The notes beneath the pieces were generated by a model. That model was not told the DNA's origin. It searched no databases and saw nothing but the letters and a program-made list of their open reading frames with translations. 64,000 nucleotides of DNA from Opitutaceae bacterium EW11. GTDB lineage: Bacteria > Verrucomicrobiota > Verrucomicrobiia > Opitutales > Opitutaceae. Position numbers and translations under genes: made by a program. The stretch is from assembly GCA_003054665.1 (NCBI GenBank), contig QAYY01000010.1:310001-374000 (forward strand), read 5' to 3'. Positions 38,400 to 47,038 of the stretch are shown here, piece by piece (within the stretch, counting starts at the first letter, position 1; every line of letters begins with the position of its first letter).

Positions 38400-38677
38400 G
38401 CCTAGGGCGTGTTTGCAAAATGGGAAGCAGAGCGTGGAGGAAAGAATCGAGGGGGACCAGGCGGGCCGAAAAGAGGTGGGCCTGCGGCCCATGCTTTTCG
38501 GCACAACGCCGCCCGCCTCGATTCTTTTCCCACCCGAAGGGCTGGGGCGGAAGCGAGCACGGTGCGGCGTTGTGAACAAGGGGCAGGGCTGAAAGCCCAG
38601 CACCCTTGTTCCCGCCTTGCACCCTGCTCGCTCCGCTCCCAGCGCTCCGTTTCCCATTTTCCAAACACGCCCTAGGC
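38400..38677. repeat. 278-bp element with 27-bp terminal inverted repeats and internal hairpins
   Basis: The left end GCCTAGGGCGTGTTTGCAAA (38400-38419, arm to 38426) and the right end (38651-38677) are reverse complements at 26 of 27 positions. Imperfect pairing continues inward for about ten more bases (AGAGCGTGG against CCAGCGCTCC). Inside are two further imperfect hairpins: one centred on GGCC-TGC-GGCC near 38480, and one centred on GGGCTGAAAGCCC near 38595. No protein is encoded. The element fills most of the 425 bp between pepT and the small gene at 38759. Confidence 0.8.
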
Positions 38678-38758
38678 GCGGACAGCGCCGCGCCCTCCGA
38701 AGAAGCGATCGTCTCGATACAATTCCCCTGGCGGACCTCCCGGCCCGCCGAGGCTCTA

Positions 38759-38935
38759 CTACAGGTTCTCCTGTTTGGGTGAACGATCCCGGGGCGTGTC
38801 TGCGCTCAAGGGCTCACCCTTTTTCGCCTGTTCGGTCGCTTTTTGGGAAGAGGACACCTCCTCCGCTTTCGGCGGGCGTGGGTTGGTATTCTGCGTCGGG
38901 GTTTCGTTACTAGTCTTGGTCTGAGATGAGTTCAT
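38759..38935 (-). CDS. Small hydrophilic hypothetical protein
   Basis: 58 residues from ATG 38935. It is entirely hydrophilic, rich in Thr, Ser, Glu, Lys and Asn (SSQTKTSNETPTQNTNP, then EQAKKGEPLSADTPRDRS), with no hydrophobic segment. It resembles intrinsically disordered, stress-linked small proteins in composition only. There is no clear ribosome-binding site and no partner gene, so it may not be real. Confidence 0.35.
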   Translation of the reverse strand: MNSSQTKTSNETPTQNTNPRPPKAEEVSSSQKATEQAKKGEPLSADTPRDRSPKQENL

Positions 38936-39346
38936 GGCCGCGAACGGTAGCCCTCGGGTCGCGCGCCGTCTTGTGGTAGCAGTCCCCAAACGACCGTAGG
39001 GCGCGCGCCCTGAAAGCCCGCGAAAACGGCGAGCTGGCTAAAACCGCGCAGCCGGATTGGCACCTCAGCCGGCACTGAGCGAAAACGTCCGCTTCGAATA
39101 GGCGGCCACCGAATTGAACTACGATCGCAACGGATTCGCTTACTCTGACCCGCAACACGCTGGTGTCACGCAAGTAGCAACCGGATCCGCTCCCTGCCCG
39201 CGCCCAGGGTTCGGCGCGACCGAAGCCAATCACCCCGGCAGTCGTTCATTCACCACCGCCCGTGAATGAAAGTTATCGATATCAAAGGCGGACGCATGAT
39301 TTCCATGAATTGTTCGCATGGATTCTGCTGCGTACCGCCGCTTTCC
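38936..39346. other. 411-bp region upstream of the ammonium transporter gene
   Basis: No supported gene. The amt frame is open from 39266, so the true start could be earlier than 39347. No operator or nitrogen-type promoter was recognised. Confidence 0.4.
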
Positions 39347-40789
39347 ATGCGCCGGTTTCTCCCCTCCCTCTGTGCCCTGCTGGCATTCGTCCTCTTGTCT
39401 CCGCGTTCGCACGCGGCTGCTTCGGGTCCGCTCCCCGAACCGACGCTCGAACAGCGCGTCGGCGATCTGGAGTCGTACATGAACAACACTCCGCGGGTGA
39501 CCGATCATACGGCCCGCTCCAAAGTCTCCGGTCCCGGCCCGGGCCACAGCGCCTGGATCATGACCAGCGCAGCGCTGGTGCTCTTCATGACGCTCCCCGG
39601 CCTGGCCCTCTTCTACGGCGGCCTGGTGCGCCGCAAGAATGTCCTCTCGATCCTGGCGCAATGCCTTGGGCTCGCCGGCGTGGTGACGCTGCTGTGGTGG
39701 GGCTTCGGATACAGCCTCTCCTTCGCTCCGGGAAACCAGTGGCTGGGCGGGCTGGATTTCGCGCTCCTGAAAGGCGTGCTGGTCGCACCCAACACCGACT
39801 ACTCGCCCTGGATCTCGCACAGCCTGTTCATGGTTTATCAGCTGATGTTCGCAATCATCACGCCGGCCCTGACGGTCGGCGCGATCGCCGAGCGGATGAA
39901 GTTCAAATCGGTGATCATCTTCAGCGTCCTCTGGATGGTGGTCGTCTACTTCCCGATCGCGCACGCCGTCTGGGGCGTCGGCGGCTGGATGAACGGCTTG
40001 GCGAACCCCGACGCGAAGATCCACGCGATCGATTTCGCGGGCGGCATCGTTGTGCACATGACGTCCGGCTGGAGCGCGCTCGCGCTCTGCATCCTGCTCG
40101 GGACCCGTCGGGGCCACGGCCGCCAGCCGATGCCTCCGCACAACCTCGTGCTCTGCATGACAGGCACGGGCATGCTCTGGGCCGGCTGGTACGGATTTAA
40201 TGCCGGCAGCGCGCTCGCGGCGGACGGCGTCGCGGTAAATGCCTTCGTCACCACCACCCTCTCCGCCGCCGCCGGGTGTTTTATGTGGCCGGCTCTTGAA
40301 TACAAGGTTCGCGGCAAGCCCAGCGTCCTCGGGTTCTGTTCGGGCGCGGTCGCGGGCCTCGCCACGATCACCCCGGCGAGCGGCTTTGTGACTCCGGGCG
40401 ACGCGGTGCTGATCGGCCTGATCGCGGGCGCGGCAACGTTCTTCGCCTGCAACCACCTCAAGGCCAAATTCGGTTACGACGATTCGCTCGACACGTTCGG
40501 CGTTCACGCCGTGGGCGGTACGATCGGCACCGTGCTCACCGGCTTCCTCGCCAGTCCGCTCGCGAATCCGAATCTCTCCGGTGGCGCCATTTCCGGCTTT
40601 GTCGGACACGGACTCTGGCTCGAGCAGCTGAAGGCCGGCGTGCTGGTCCTGGGCTGGTCCGTATTCGCCACGCTGGTTTTGGCCAAAGTCGTGGGCTGGG
40701 CGACGAACGGCATCCGCGTCGACGGCGAAATGGAAGAAGCCGGCCTCGACGTGAGCGAACACGGCGAAGAGGGTTACTTCTTCGACTAA
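39347..40789 (+). CDS. amt: Ammonium transporter, Amt family
   Basis: 480 residues from ATG 39347, chosen because it starts a clean signal peptide (RRFLPSLCALLAFVLLSPRS). After the predicted cleavage there is a ~45-residue periplasmic stretch, LEQRVGDLESYMNN, with short coiled-coil character. Eleven membrane helices follow: LVLFMTLPGLALFYGGLVRRKN, ADVR-like FAGGIVVHMTSGWSALA with the first pore His, and TFGVHAVGGTIGTVLTG with the second. It conducts ammonium across the inner membrane. No glnK/glnB gene is adjacent, which is unusual because amt is commonly paired with glnK. The alternative start at 39266 would add 27 residues. Confidence 0.93.
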   Translation: MRRFLPSLCALLAFVLLSPRSHAAASGPLPEPTLEQRVGDLESYMNNTPRVTDHTARSKVSGPGPGHSAWIMTSAALVLFMTLPGLALFYGGLVRRKNVLSILAQCLGLAGVVTLLWWGFGYSLSFAPGNQWLGGLDFALLKGVLVAPNTDYSPWISHSLFMVYQLMFAIITPALTVGAIAERMKFKSVIIFSVLWMVVVYFPIAHAVWGVGGWMNGLANPDAKIHAIDFAGGIVVHMTSGWSALALCILLGTRRGHGRQPMPPHNLVLCMTGTGMLWAGWYGFNAGSALAADGVAVNAFVTTTLSAAAGCFMWPALEYKVRGKPSVLGFCSGAVAGLATITPASGFVTPGDAVLIGLIAGAATFFACNHLKAKFGYDDSLDTFGVHAVGGTIGTVLTGFLASPLANPNLSGGAISGFVGHGLWLEQLKAGVLVLGWSVFATLVLAKVVGWATNGIRVDGEMEEAGLDVSEHGEEGYFFD

Positions 40790-40876
40790 GGGAAGGCGAA
40801 GGGCTGAAAGAAAAGGTCCGGAGGGTCAGTCGTGCTCCGGCATCGCTCGAGCGCAGGAAACCTGCTAGCCGCCGTG

Positions 40877-40986
40877 CCCTTCAGCCCTTCAGCCCTTCAG
40901 CCCTTCAGCCCTTCAGCCCTTCAGCCCTTCAGCCCTTCAGCCCTTCAGCCCTTCAGCCCTTCAGCCCTTCAGCCCTTCAGCCCTTC
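40877..40986. repeat. Octanucleotide tandem repeat (CCCTTCAG, 13.75 copies)
   Basis: CCCTTCAG is repeated perfectly 13 times from 40877 to 40980, followed by a partial CCCTTC. The minus-strand YihY/BrkB gene terminates inside the array: its stop TGA (40977-40979) is supplied by the first repeat unit met on that strand. The repeat lies between two convergent genes. Confidence 0.95.
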
Positions 40987-41990
40987 CCGTCCTTCGACGG
41001 CCCCACCGTATCCGCCGCGTACGCACCGCGCGAACCGAGCGGTTGCGGCTCGCCCTCAGTCGTATCGCGTTTGGTCTGCCGCTCCATCTCGGAGTTCATC
41101 TCGGCCCCGAGCAGGACGACGTACGCCGTGAGGTACAGCCACATCATAAAAACGACCACGGCGCCGAGCGAACCGTACGTCTTGTCGTAGCTGCCGAACT
41201 TCGAGACGTAGAGGGAGAACAGAGCCGACCCGATCACCCAGAGGATCGCGGCGAGAATCGCTCCCGGACTGATCCATATCCATTTCGCGCCATCGCGCGA
41301 CGGAGCCCAACGGTAGAGACATGCGACTCCGACCACGAATAATCCGACGAGCAGCGGCCAACGCAGCCAGGTGATGTTCAGGCCCCAGCCCAGCGTGGCT
41401 CGCAACACGGCTGGAAGCACGGCCAGCAGCGCCACCGCGACCAGCACTCCGACGATCCCCGCCAGGGGCAGCGCAAGCGCTTCGGCGTTCAGTTTCAGGA
41501 AACCGCGTTTCTCCCGCTCATCGTAGGCGACATTCATGCCCGTGATGAGCGCCTTCGTCGCGTTGGCGCTGCTGTAGAGTGCGACCAGCACTCCGATCGC
41601 GGCGCTGACTCCCGCCGCGGTATTGTTGGACGCGATACGCTTCATCTGCTCCTCGAGCAGCGGCATCACTTCGCCCGGCACCACCCGGGCAAGCAGGTCA
41701 AGCTCGCGGCTCAAGTCGCCCGGGTTCGCGAAAAGCGCGTACACCGCGATGGCCACCGCAAGGGCCGGCACGACGGCGAGAAAGGAGTAAAACGCGCAGC
41801 CCGCGGCGATGAACGAGAGGTTGTCCTCGTTGAGCTGCTGTTTCGTGCGCCAAAGCACGTCCTTCCAGCCGCGCTTGAGCTCGCCCGGGTGCTCCGCCTC
41901 GCGCCCCCGGTCCGGCTCGTTGGCGGATCGAGGGGGAACGTCTTCCTTGGCGGGATGATCCGCCGGATTTTTCGCATCGGAATCGGCCAT
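40977..41990 (-). CDS. YihY/BrkB-family membrane protein
   Basis: 337 residues. A ~45-residue charged N-terminal tail (DAKNPADHPAKEDVPPRS) precedes WKDVLWRTKQQLNEDNLSFIAAGCAFYSFLAVVPALAVAIAVY, the conserved beginning of the YihY/BrkB family. Six membrane helices follow, with SANATKALITGMNVAYDERE and FGSYDKTYGSLGAVVVFMMWLYLTAYVVLLGAEMNSE near the C-terminus. The family function is poorly defined; annotations as ribonuclease BN or virulence factor are historical. It lies 108 bp downstream of the DUF3618 gene on the same strand, so it may belong to the same envelope-stress transcript. Its stop lies in the octanucleotide repeat. Confidence 0.9.
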   Translation of the reverse strand: MADSDAKNPADHPAKEDVPPRSANEPDRGREAEHPGELKRGWKDVLWRTKQQLNEDNLSFIAAGCAFYSFLAVVPALAVAIAVYALFANPGDLSRELDLLARVVPGEVMPLLEEQMKRIASNNTAAGVSAAIGVLVALYSSANATKALITGMNVAYDEREKRGFLKLNAEALALPLAGIVGVLVAVALLAVLPAVLRATLGWGLNITWLRWPLLVGLFVVGVACLYRWAPSRDGAKWIWISPGAILAAILWVIGSALFSLYVSKFGSYDKTYGSLGAVVVFMMWLYLTAYVVLLGAEMNSEMERQTKRDTTEGEPQPLGSRGAYAADTVGPSKDGKG

Positions 41991-42098
41991 GGCAGCGGAA
42001 AGGTCCGATCGAGGTCGGACCGATCCCGGGGGCGCGGCGCGCAGGCCAGCAACGCGGCCACATCCTGCGCCGCACTCCCGGGCCTTTTCTCTCCGTCC

Positions 42099-43148
42099 TC
42101 AGGCGCTGCTGCCCGAGGCGTTTCCTGGTTCTGCCTGTTCGGCTCCGGCGGGGGTCATTCTTTCCCCGCGCGCCGTGTCGGCGGCCACCTGCTTGGCGCG
42201 GTCGGCGACGGCTCCGGCCTTCTCGCGCAGTTCGTCCGGGGTGAGCCCCTGGGAGCGGGCTTCGTCGCGGGCAGCGTTGGCCGCGGCTTCCACAACATGC
42301 CGGCCTCGGCTGACCAAGTCTTGCCCGGCCTGGCGCGCGCGGCTTTTCAGCTGGTCCACCCGGGGACCGGCCAGCTTGTGGACTTTCCGCGGAGTGGGAA
42401 TCGCAAGACCCACGGCCACCCCCAACGCGAGCAGTCCCAACCCCACTTCGAGCGGATGTTCGCGAGTGGTGGAGACGACGCGCTGGCGGCTCCGGTCGTA
42501 CAACTCCCGCGTACGTTCCTGCACTCGGGAACCCAGTTCCCCGGCGCGTTCCCGCACGGCCTGCGCCCCTTGCTTGACCCGGTCGCCAACGTCGGACGCG
42601 GTCTGCTGCATCCGCTCCTTGGCCTGAGCGGCCTTGTCGCGGATTTTGCCGGTGACTTCCTGCACCTTGCCGGAGAGGCCCGGGGCGGCGCCTTCGTTTT
42701 CCTCCATCGTGGGTTCCTCGCCGCCGGCGGCCTCCGGCGTGTAGTCGCCGTCGTAATACTCGCGGTTCGAATACTCGTAGCCCGCATCGGAGGAAAGCTC
42801 CTCCTCGTACGGGTCTCCGACGTAGTCGTCCGACGCGGAGCGGCGTTTCTGGTAAATCATCCAGGCGATGCCGCCGCCGATGAGGAGGAGCGGCACGGGG
42901 TTCGCTTTGACGGTATCGGCCACGGCTCGCACGGCCGAGGTGGTGGATTCGACGATTTTTTCTTTCACGTTGTTGAGACCGTTTTCGCCGGTGTCGGCGC
43001 GAAAGAAGCCGATCACCTCGTCCACGAGATGACGCCCCTTCAGCCGGTCACCGAGCGCATCGATGGTCTGGTCCATGCGCTGGCGGGTTGTGTCGATGTC
43101 GGAGCGGATCGCGTCCGTCCGGTTGGAAGTGTCGGATCCTTGGTTCAT
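42099..43148 (-). CDS. DUF3618-domain membrane-anchored stress protein
   Basis: 349 residues from ATG 43148; the frame runs open upstream in the shadow of the neighbour. The N-terminus RSDIDTTRQRMDQTIDALGDRL is the DUF3618 signature. One membrane segment, VPLLLIGGGIAWMIY, lies at about residues 82-98. The middle has an acidic Tyr-rich patch (YEYSNREYYDGDY) and then amphipathic Lys/Gln/Ala helices resembling apolipoprotein or YtxH proteins (~155-235). A second hydrophobic stretch, VGLGLLALGVAVGLAIP, follows (~243-260). Its start overlaps the stop of the holin-like gene by 4 bp (43145-43148). Confidence 0.8.
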   Translation of the reverse strand: MNQGSDTSNRTDAIRSDIDTTRQRMDQTIDALGDRLKGRHLVDEVIGFFRADTGENGLNNVKEKIVESTTSAVRAVADTVKANPVPLLLIGGGIAWMIYQKRRSASDDYVGDPYEEELSSDAGYEYSNREYYDGDYTPEAAGGEEPTMEENEGAAPGLSGKVQEVTGKIRDKAAQAKERMQQTASDVGDRVKQGAQAVRERAGELGSRVQERTRELYDRSRQRVVSTTREHPLEVGLGLLALGVAVGLAIPTPRKVHKLAGPRVDQLKSRARQAGQDLVSRGRHVVEAAANAARDEARSQGLTPDELREKAGAVADRAKQVAADTARGERMTPAGAEQAEPGNASGSSA

Positions 43149-43570
43149 GGGGAGTGTTGAAGTTTGGCTTCGGCCCATTCCTTGTTCTCCTCCACCGATT
43201 GCAGGGTCTTCTCGGGAACCAGGTTTTCGGCGGAAATGGCTTTCTTCGCCTTCACGAACATCGCCCAGCCGACGAGGATCACGACGAGTCCGACCGCGGC
43301 TCGGGCGAGCCAGGTGGCCATGTCCGCGTCGACTCCGGCCCGCACGAAGAGCATCGCCAGGAGATCGGCGAGAGCGAAGAGGACGACGAGAGCTCCGACG
43401 TACGCGACAAAACCCGCGATCGCCAGCTTCACGGAGTTGCCGACGACCACGGAGACTTTCTCCGACAACTCCGTTTTTGCCAGAGTCACCTCCTGGCGAA
43501 GAAGGGTGGTCGTTTCGTCGCGAAGCGCCTTGAGCAGCGACGGAATGCTGTGCGGTGTGCCGTTGTTCAT
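43145..43570 (-). CDS. Holin-X/DUF1469-type membrane protein
   Basis: 141 residues. An N-terminal amphipathic helix (SLLKALRDETTTLLRQEVTLAKTEL) is followed by two long membrane segments (VKLAIAGFVAYVGALVVLFALADLLAM and TWLARAAVGLVVILVGWAMFV) and a charged tail. This is the phage_holin_3_6/Actinobacterial holin-X family, widespread as a chromosomal envelope protein and not evidence of phage. It is the middle gene of a tightly packed trio: 6 bp from the previous stop and a 4-bp overlap with the next start. Confidence 0.85.
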   Translation of the reverse strand: MNNGTPHSIPSLLKALRDETTTLLRQEVTLAKTELSEKVSVVVGNSVKLAIAGFVAYVGALVVLFALADLLAMLFVRAGVDADMATWLARAAVGLVVILVGWAMFVKAKKAISAENLVPEKTLQSVEENKEWAEAKLQHSP

Positions 43571-43576
43571 GGCGGG

Positions 43577-44176
43577 TCAGGTCATGGTTTCGGCCCGCGG
43601 ACCGGACGGCCACGGATCCTGTTCGGGTTGGTCCGCGCTCGGCACGTGCTCGGCGCGCGGATACGTATCGGAGCCGGCGTAATCCTCGGAATCAGAAACG
43701 GCGCTGGCCGTGGCTTTCATGAGGTTGCCGATGACGAGTCCCGCGGCAAAAAGGCCTCCGAAAAACGCGACGGGGTGACGCCGGGCGACGTCCTCCGCAT
43801 CGGCTCGGAGCTGGCTGAAATCGTGCTGGCGAAGGTAGTCTGCTGCCCGGGAAAGCCGGTCCGCGGCCTGATGCGTCAGCCACGCGATGTTAGGATCCTC
43901 CTGCTCCATCGACTCCGCGCTCTTGTGCACCGCGGAGCCAAACGAACCGAGGCGGTCCGCGACCCCGCTCTTTCGCTGGTCGGCCATATCGGCGGCCTCA
44001 TCCTTCACGCGGTTCACCGCATCCGAGGCGGCGGACTTGATCTGATCCACCGTTTCTCGCGCGGTGTCTTTGATCTTCTGCGCAGTTCCGGTCGGTCCGG
44101 CACCGGTCGGATTCCCCGCCTGGGCCGAGTTTTCGGCCGAAGACGACGACGACTGAGAGGGATTTGTTGGGTTCAT
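43577..44176 (-). CDS. Low-complexity stress protein with a single membrane segment
   Basis: 199 residues from ATG 44176, with AAGGAG three bases upstream. A Ser/Asn/Gly-rich N-terminus (NPSQSSSSSAENSAQAG) leads into Lys/Ala/Asp amphipathic repeats (KIKDTARETVDQIKSAAS), then DFSQLRADAEDVARRHPVAFFGGLFAAGLVIGNLM, with one membrane segment at ~140-160, and an acidic Pro-rich tail. This layout recurs with DUF3618 and holin-X genes in many Proteobacteria, as osmotic or general-stress envelope operons (established pattern, function not defined). It is the first gene of the operon. Confidence 0.8.
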   Translation of the reverse strand: MNPTNPSQSSSSSAENSAQAGNPTGAGPTGTAQKIKDTARETVDQIKSAASDAVNRVKDEAADMADQRKSGVADRLGSFGSAVHKSAESMEQEDPNIAWLTHQAADRLSRAADYLRQHDFSQLRADAEDVARRHPVAFFGGLFAAGLVIGNLMKATASAVSDSEDYAGSDTYPRAEHVPSADQPEQDPWPSGPRAETMT

Positions 44177-44604
44177 GGGCTCCTTCCACTTGGGTTGTTT
44201 CAGCTTGGGTGGGCTGCGTTGCTGCATCGCTCCAAGCACTGTGCGTACCCAGCGGGATTGTCTTCCCCTCGGCTCGCGCAACGCGCTGAGCCGCAGGCGC
44301 CAGGGAATCGAGCGAACCGAAGATCTTGCGGGAACGAACGGCTCCGGCGTTTGCAGGCTGCCATGTGCGAAGGGCAAACGCTGCAAAGTGCATGGCGCGC
44401 CGCGTCGCCGCCGGCGTATTGAATTCTCTCCGACAACTGGGGGCGGCGGCTGCGCGTGCGCGGCGGCGGCAATTCGCTTGCCGGCTTCCGACGATGCGGC
44501 AGGCTGCTCGGCGCGACGGGAGGCGTATCCAGCTTCTGGTTCGATCGAGGGAGTTCTTCGGCGGCCGAGGGCGGGCGCAGCTTCCGCCGTCAGCTTGCCA
44601 CACC
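44177..44604. other. 428-bp divergent intergenic region
   Basis: The space between the envelope-stress operon and the outer-membrane protein gene. No protein-like frame and no repeat seen. Both promoters should be here. Confidence 0.5.
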
Positions 44605-45216
44605 ATGATGAACCTTCGTCACCTCGCCGCGTCGGCAGCCCTGCTGCTGGCCTTCGTCTCCAATAGTCAGGCGCAGTGGTTCGCCCGCGCCAATGCCACG
44701 CACTTCGACCCGTCGTGGCAGGGTTATTCCGGAGCCACAGGCGTCGGAATCGCCGGCGGCCGCTTTTTCGGCGCAAAACAGGAGCACGAGGTGAGCCTCG
44801 ATATCAGCTCAGCCAAGTGGCACGCGGACGAAGTGGATTTCGGCGTGCAGCTCGAGGGCGACGAGACTCACACGCCCTTCCTGCTGAACTATCGGTATCA
44901 CGTCGAGGGAACGGAGGAGTTCCGCCGGATCGGTTTCTACATCGGACCGTGCGTCGGCTACACGCGTTCGCACGTTGATTTTGACCTCCGGGGCGTGAGT
45001 TCGCAGGGCTCGACTCAACTCAAGGACACGGCCTGGGAGTTCTCCTGGGGCGGCAACGTCGGGTTCATTGTTCGTCTCGAGCACAACCTCGAGTTGGATT
45101 TCGGCTATCGCTACCTGAAGATTTCCGACACGAGCTACGACTTCCGCGAGGGATCGATCGATGTCGAGGCGGCGCACTTCAACATATTCTACGGCGGCGT
45201 TTCCGTTCGCTTCTGA
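44605..45216 (+). CDS. Outer-membrane beta-barrel protein
   Basis: 203 residues. The signal peptide is residues ~5-23 (LAASAALLLAFVSNSQA-Q). The rest alternates polar and hydrophobic residues in about eight strands, with aromatic residues at the strand ends (FLLNYRYHVEG, RIGFYIGPCVGYTRSH, WEFSWGGNVGFIVRLEHN, ELDFGYRYLKIS), and ends in a beta strand YGGVSVRF with terminal Phe, the outer-membrane insertion signal. It resembles OmpW/OprG/OmpA-like small barrels. A hairpin terminator follows the gene. Confidence 0.85.
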   Translation: MMNLRHLAASAALLLAFVSNSQAQWFARANATHFDPSWQGYSGATGVGIAGGRFFGAKQEHEVSLDISSAKWHADEVDFGVQLEGDETHTPFLLNYRYHVEGTEEFRRIGFYIGPCVGYTRSHVDFDLRGVSSQGSTQLKDTAWEFSWGGNVGFIVRLEHNLELDFGYRYLKISDTSYDFREGSIDVEAAHFNIFYGGVSVRF

Positions 45217-45241
45217 TCGAATTCGAATCGGTGACCCAGTT

Positions 45242-45270
45242 GAGGCGGAGCCGGACGGCTCCGCCTCTTT
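45242..45270 (+). terminator. Rho-independent terminator of the barrel gene
   Basis: GAGGCGGAGCC (45242-45252) and GGCTCCGCCTC (45257-45267) form an 11-bp perfect stem with a 4-nt loop, followed by a short T-rich tail. Located 25 bp after the stop. Confidence 0.85.
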
Positions 45271-45386
45271 CGTTTCGGGACTCGACGCGCCGGAGTATCC
45301 GTGGGAACAATGCGGGCTCCCGCACGGCGCCGTCCGGCAGCATCTCCCCACGCTTGCCCTGCGCCACGGTTCCCCCAGGCCCACCC

Positions 45387-46871
45387 ATGAAGCACCCCCG
45401 CATTCTTTCGATTCTCGCTGGCCTAGTCCTCGCAGCCGCCGGCCGAGCCGACGTGTGGCTCTCGCCGATCTTTTCCGACGGCGCCGTCCTCCAGCACGGC
45501 AAGCCGGTTCCGATCTGGGGCAGCGGCATCCCGGGCGAAAAAGTCGAGATTGCCTTCGCGGGCCAGACGGTTTCGACGACCGTCGATGGGAATTGGAAAT
45601 GGATGGCGCTGCTCAAGCCGCTCGCGCCTTCCGACCAGCCGCGCGATCTCGTCGTCTCCGGCAAGAATCGGAATGTCGTTCACAACGTGCTCGTCGGCGA
45701 CGTCTGGTTCTGCGCCGGGCAGTCCAACATCGAGTGGCCGCTCCGCAATTCCGACGGAGCGAAGGAGGCGATGGCGGCGGGAAACCTTCCCACCCTGCGG
45801 CACCTCCGCATCCCTCGCGGTTCGGCCGGCTCGCCTCGCGACGAATTCCAGTCGAACTGGAAAACCGCCACGCCCGAAACGGTCGGCGACTTCACTGCGA
45901 TCGGCTTCTTCTTCGCCCGCGAAATCCAGCAGAAGGCCCACGTCCCGGTCGGTTTGATCAACTGCACCTACGGCGGCACGCCGATTGAATCCTGGCTGGC
46001 TCCGTGGGCCGTCGAGGCCGAACCCTCCGCCGCCGCCTACGCGAAGGAATGGGAAAAAGGCCGGGCGAACTGGGGCCCGCAAACCGCCGCCTTCATCGAG
46101 GATTTCCGCAAGGCTCTGCAATCGCCCGGCAGCCCTGTCTCCCGCCCGAACATCGCTCCCGACTACAACACGCCCTCCGGTGCGTATCTCGCCATGTTGT
46201 ACCCATGTTTCCCCTACGCCGTGCGCGGATTCGTCTGGTACCAGGGCGAGAGCAACGCGGGGCGCGCCACGGGTTATCGCACGCTATTTCCCACGTTCAT
46301 CCGATCGGTCCGCGATCTCTGGGGAGACCCCGAGCTGCCGTTCCTCTACGTCCAGCTGCCGAACTGGGATGATCCGAACGACAAGTCCCATCAGACCTGG
46401 GCCGAGCTTCGCGACGCGCAAAGCGCCGCTCTTTCGGTGCCGAAAACGGGCATGGCGGTCGCAATCGATGTCGGCAACGCGGAGAACCTGCACCCGACGA
46501 ACAAGGAACCGGTCGGACATCGCCTCGCCCTGATCGCCGAGCACCTGGTTTACGGGTTTCCTGGCGAATACAGCGGCCCCGAGGTTTCGATCGTGACCAC
46601 CGATGCCGGTGGGCTGCGCGTGACGTTCTCGCATGCCGACGGCGGTTTGGTCGCGAAGGGCGATCTAGTCGGCGCGTTTGAAATCGCGGGAGCCGATGCC
46701 GTCTTCCACCCCGCCGACGCCCGACTCGATGGCGCGTCTGTCGTCGTCCGCTCGAACGATGTGCCTCAGCCGGTGAAGGTCCGCTATGCGTGGGCCAACG
46801 CTCCGAAGACGCCTCTGTTCAACCGCGACGGTCTGCCCGCCTCTCCGTTCCAGGCCAGCCTGGCAAAATAG
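45387..46871 (+). CDS. Sialate O-acetylesterase-type carbohydrate esterase, secreted
   Basis: 494 residues from ATG 45387, starting a signal peptide (ILSILAGLVLAAAGRA). The first ~100 residues are a beta-sandwich module (LSPIFSDGAVLQHGKPVPIWG). The SGNH-like esterase domain has VWFCAGQSNIEWPL with nucleophile Ser113, INCTYGGTPIESWL, FVWYQGESNAG, and the D-x-x-H region DVGNAENLHPTNK. Members deacetylate sialic acids or acetylated plant polysaccharides. Near glucan-degrading enzymes a role in removing acetyl groups from hemicellulose is more likely. It precedes a second esterase by 167 bp on the same strand. Confidence 0.9.
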   Translation: MKHPRILSILAGLVLAAAGRADVWLSPIFSDGAVLQHGKPVPIWGSGIPGEKVEIAFAGQTVSTTVDGNWKWMALLKPLAPSDQPRDLVVSGKNRNVVHNVLVGDVWFCAGQSNIEWPLRNSDGAKEAMAAGNLPTLRHLRIPRGSAGSPRDEFQSNWKTATPETVGDFTAIGFFFAREIQQKAHVPVGLINCTYGGTPIESWLAPWAVEAEPSAAAYAKEWEKGRANWGPQTAAFIEDFRKALQSPGSPVSRPNIAPDYNTPSGAYLAMLYPCFPYAVRGFVWYQGESNAGRATGYRTLFPTFIRSVRDLWGDPELPFLYVQLPNWDDPNDKSHQTWAELRDAQSAALSVPKTGMAVAIDVGNAENLHPTNKEPVGHRLALIAEHLVYGFPGEYSGPEVSIVTTDAGGLRVTFSHADGGLVAKGDLVGAFEIAGADAVFHPADARLDGASVVVRSNDVPQPVKVRYAWANAPKTPLFNRDGLPASPFQASLAK

Positions 46872-47038
46872 CTTCTCTTCCTCCGGGCCGCCGGGGCCGT
46901 GCGTCCGCGCCGTGGAAGACCGACGACCATCGTTCTTTCACGGGCGCCCCCGCGCAGTTCGGTCCGCCCAAACGACTGAACGCACAGCCGGTTGTCGGTC
47001 TGCGGCTCCCGGCCCATTTCATCCCAGATCCCAAACCC

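Noticed and set aside
40832-41131. Plus-strand frame encoding a periodic FSPSALQP peptide
   Set aside because: The periodicity is only the octanucleotide repeat read through three frames; no start signal and antisense to a real gene.
42001-42020. Inverted repeat GGTCCGAtcgaGGTCGGACC between DUF3618 and YihY genes
   Set aside because: Short imperfect hairpin with no T-run on either strand; no basis for calling it a terminator or operator.
43145-43570. Holin-like gene as evidence of a prophage
   Set aside because: The family is a common chromosomal envelope protein and no other phage gene is present in the window.
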